Notes under the pieces: model-generated
Told to the model about the DNA's origin: nothing
What the model saw: only the letters and a program-made list of their open reading frames with translations
Database searches by the model: none
Program-made: the position numbers and the translations under genes
Shown: positions 62,961-64,000 of the stretch, one piece after another
Layout of the letters: every line of letters starts with the position of its first letter
Numbering within the stretch: the first letter of the stretch is position 1
NCBI GenBank assembly: GCA_039182515.1
Contig: JBCDCE010000010.1
Coordinates: 10,124 to 74,123 of the forward strand
Reading direction: 5' to 3'
DNA length: 64,000 nt
Origin: JBCDCE01 sp039182515
GTDB taxonomy: Bacteria > Pseudomonadota > Alphaproteobacteria > Rhodobacterales > Rhodobacteraceae

Positions 62961-63755
62961 ATGCAGGCTGCGCCGACGAAAACGACCGAGACAACACCGG
63001 ACCTCGCCCGGTTAATTGCGGTCGCGCCTAAAGACGAATTTGGTCGCGATGCGTTGGAGTTTCTATCGCAGACCGCACGAATTGAGAACTTTGGCGCTTA
63101 CTACATTCCCGATCTGGCGCGGCCAAAACCTGCTCTGTCTTTCTGGTCTGGACGCATCAGCAGTTACTGGTTTCAACGAGATGCAGATCTCATTTTGGGC
63201 TCAAATAGCGCGCAATCTCAAATCATGGAACATATCCAAGACGCGCCCCCAAACGGTGTGTGCTTTGATCGCTGGCATCCCAAAGCGGGCAGCAAGCGCA
63301 GCGAGATTTACAAACGAAACGGCGTGATTGAACGCTTGGCCGTTTCGTCGAAAGAGGGGCGCTCCGGGCTGCGTTCGTTTTATCTTCGAAGCGCTGCGGA
63401 CGGGTGGCTCACCGAGACGGACTACGCCGCCCTTTGCGAAGTCTTACCAATGATACATGGCCTCATTGGGCTCAGACATCAGATTGTTGGCACTGCGCGC
63501 CACGGAATTGGCGAAGGCGCGAATGCCACACGTCTGCGAGATGCAAACGTGCCCGGATTTGAAGGTTTAACACCACGCGAAACTGAAGTCTGTGACCTCC
63601 TTCTCGATGGCAGGTCCATCGCAGCCTCAGCCCTTGGGCTGGGTGTCTCAGAAACCACAATTCGAACACTGCGCCAACGCGCCTTTCGTAAGCTCAAAGT
63701 TGGCTCGGCGCGCGAACTTATGGCCCTCTTTATTCAGACGCCCAAGCTCCAATAG
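62961..63755 (+). CDS. LuxR-type transcriptional regulator
   Basis: The 264-residue protein has a C-terminal LuxR HTH (about 200-258: LTPRETEVCDLLLDGRSIAASALGLGVSETTIRTLRQRAFRKL). Its N-terminal region is not an acyl-homoserine-lactone domain by its visible residues and its signal is unknown. It lies just before the demethylase gene with a palindrome between them, so it probably regulates that gene. Confidence 0.85.
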   Translation: MQAAPTKTTETTPDLARLIAVAPKDEFGRDALEFLSQTARIENFGAYYIPDLARPKPALSFWSGRISSYWFQRDADLILGSNSAQSQIMEHIQDAPPNGVCFDRWHPKAGSKRSEIYKRNGVIERLAVSSKEGRSGLRSFYLRSAADGWLTETDYAALCEVLPMIHGLIGLRHQIVGTARHGIGEGANATRLRDANVPGFEGLTPRETEVCDLLLDGRSIAASALGLGVSETTIRTLRQRAFRKLKVGSARELMALFIQTPKLQ

Positions 63756-63772
63756 CCAGAAAAGAACCTCAA

Positions 63773-63794
63773 CTGTCATCGTTTAAGATGACAG
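63773..63794. promoter_or_regulatory. Candidate LuxR operator or hairpin before the demethylase gene
   Basis: CTGTCATC and GATGACAG are perfect 8-base inverted arms separated by GTTTAA. They lie 18 bases after the luxR stop and 54 bases before the demethylase start. No T-tract follows, which favours an operator over a terminator. Confidence 0.5.
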
Positions 63795-63848
63795 ATACCA
63801 TTTCTCTGCCGGTATAGTGTTTTCCTTGTGACCAAGGGAGGACGCATT

Positions 63849-64000
63849 GTGAAAACCACGCCACTGCAGTCTTTGCAGGACAAAATCGACGCCCACGGCG
63901 ATCTTTGGTCGATGCTGTACGACGGGCCGGTTCATCGTTTTGAATTTCCCGTAAAACCTGAGTTCTCCAATTGGATTGACGAACAAAAAGCCTGGCGAAA
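63849..64000 (+). CDS. GcvT/LigM-like aminomethyltransferase, start only
   Basis: Only the first 50 residues are inside the window; the gene runs off the right edge. The GTG start at 63849 is preceded by GGGAGG at eight bases. The visible part (KTTPLQSLQDKIDAHG, FSNWIDEQKAWR) resembles the N-terminus of tetrahydrofolate-dependent demethylases of the LigM/DesA and GcvT-like family, so it may transfer a methyl group from a methoxy or N-methyl compound to tetrahydrofolate. The substrate cannot be told. Confidence 0.7.
   Translation, partial: MKTTPLQSLQDKIDAHGDLWSMLYDGPVHRFEFPVKPEFSNWIDEQKAWR

Noticed and set aside
1..64000. CRISPR arrays, prophage or complete insertion sequences.
   Set aside because: No regularly spaced direct repeats, phage structural genes, integrases or transposases were recognised.

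Overview
The window looks like a chromosomal segment of a marine alphaproteobacterium of the Rhodobacterales (roseobacter group). This is inferred from gene content and organisation: a divergent Lrp-type regulator/putA pair without a DNA-binding domain on PutA, a pleD/DUF3572 pair, a zur-znuCB/znuA zinc locus, an AapJQM/Bzt-type amino-acid transporter, a carnitine-to-glycine-betaine operon, an Frc-type sugar transporter, and a GTTC-N7-GTTC LexA-type site. No plasmid, phage, CRISPR or intact insertion-sequence genes were seen.

Layout. 1-8.7 kb: end of a very acidic PopZ-like protein, cobQ, a small membrane protein, a conserved small protein, efp, and the putR/putA proline catabolism pair. 9-21.5 kb: valS, a DUF3592-like membrane protein, an orphan CoxL-type molybdenum hydroxylase subunit, a DUF2235 hydrolase, a thioesterase, metF/metR with an operator overlapping the metR start, an inositol monophosphatase, a rhomboid protease, a TPR protein and tRNA-Leu(UAA). 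21.5-30 kb: EamA permease, zinc uptake locus with a Zur box, metG, an MFS protein, a YceI protein and an ImuA-like gene with an SOS box. 30-36.5 kb: carnitine degradation operon (cleavage enzyme, SDR, dehydrogenase-thioesterase fusion), XRE regulator, desaturase, Nudix and DUF983 proteins. 36.5-38.6 kb: an EF-hand protein followed by an ECF sigma factor, a one-TM candidate anti-sigma protein and a one-TM periplasmic metal-sensor-like protein. 38.6-44.6 kb: PleD, DUF3572, HAD phosphatase, an MttB-family methyltransferase, and an H-NOX/HNOBA-GGDEF pair in which the H-NOX protein lacks the usual haem ligands. 44.6-47.1 kb: an AT-rich island with a 670-base gene-free stretch and two coupled exported proteins of unknown function. 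47.3-57.8 kb: an Aap-type transporter without its ATPase, a VOC protein, a BisC-like molybdoenzyme, an IclR regulator, a FAD amine/amino-acid oxidase, an SDR and a beta-propeller protein. 57.8-64 kb: ROK regulator, frcBCAK sugar uptake operon, a LuxR-type regulator and the start of a GcvT/LigM-like demethylase.

Functional links. Several regulator/target pairs can be read from inverted repeats in the intergenic DNA: putR/putA, metR/metF, zur/znu, the ROK regulator/frcB and the LuxR regulator/demethylase. A 21-base element repeated with one mismatch upstream of aapJ and upstream of the FAD oxidase, which lie about 7 kb apart, suggests one regulon, possibly controlled by the IclR gene next to the second copy. 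The most unusual items are this element, the haem-ligand-less H-NOX protein with its cyclase, the SOS-linked RecA-fold gene and the AT-rich island.
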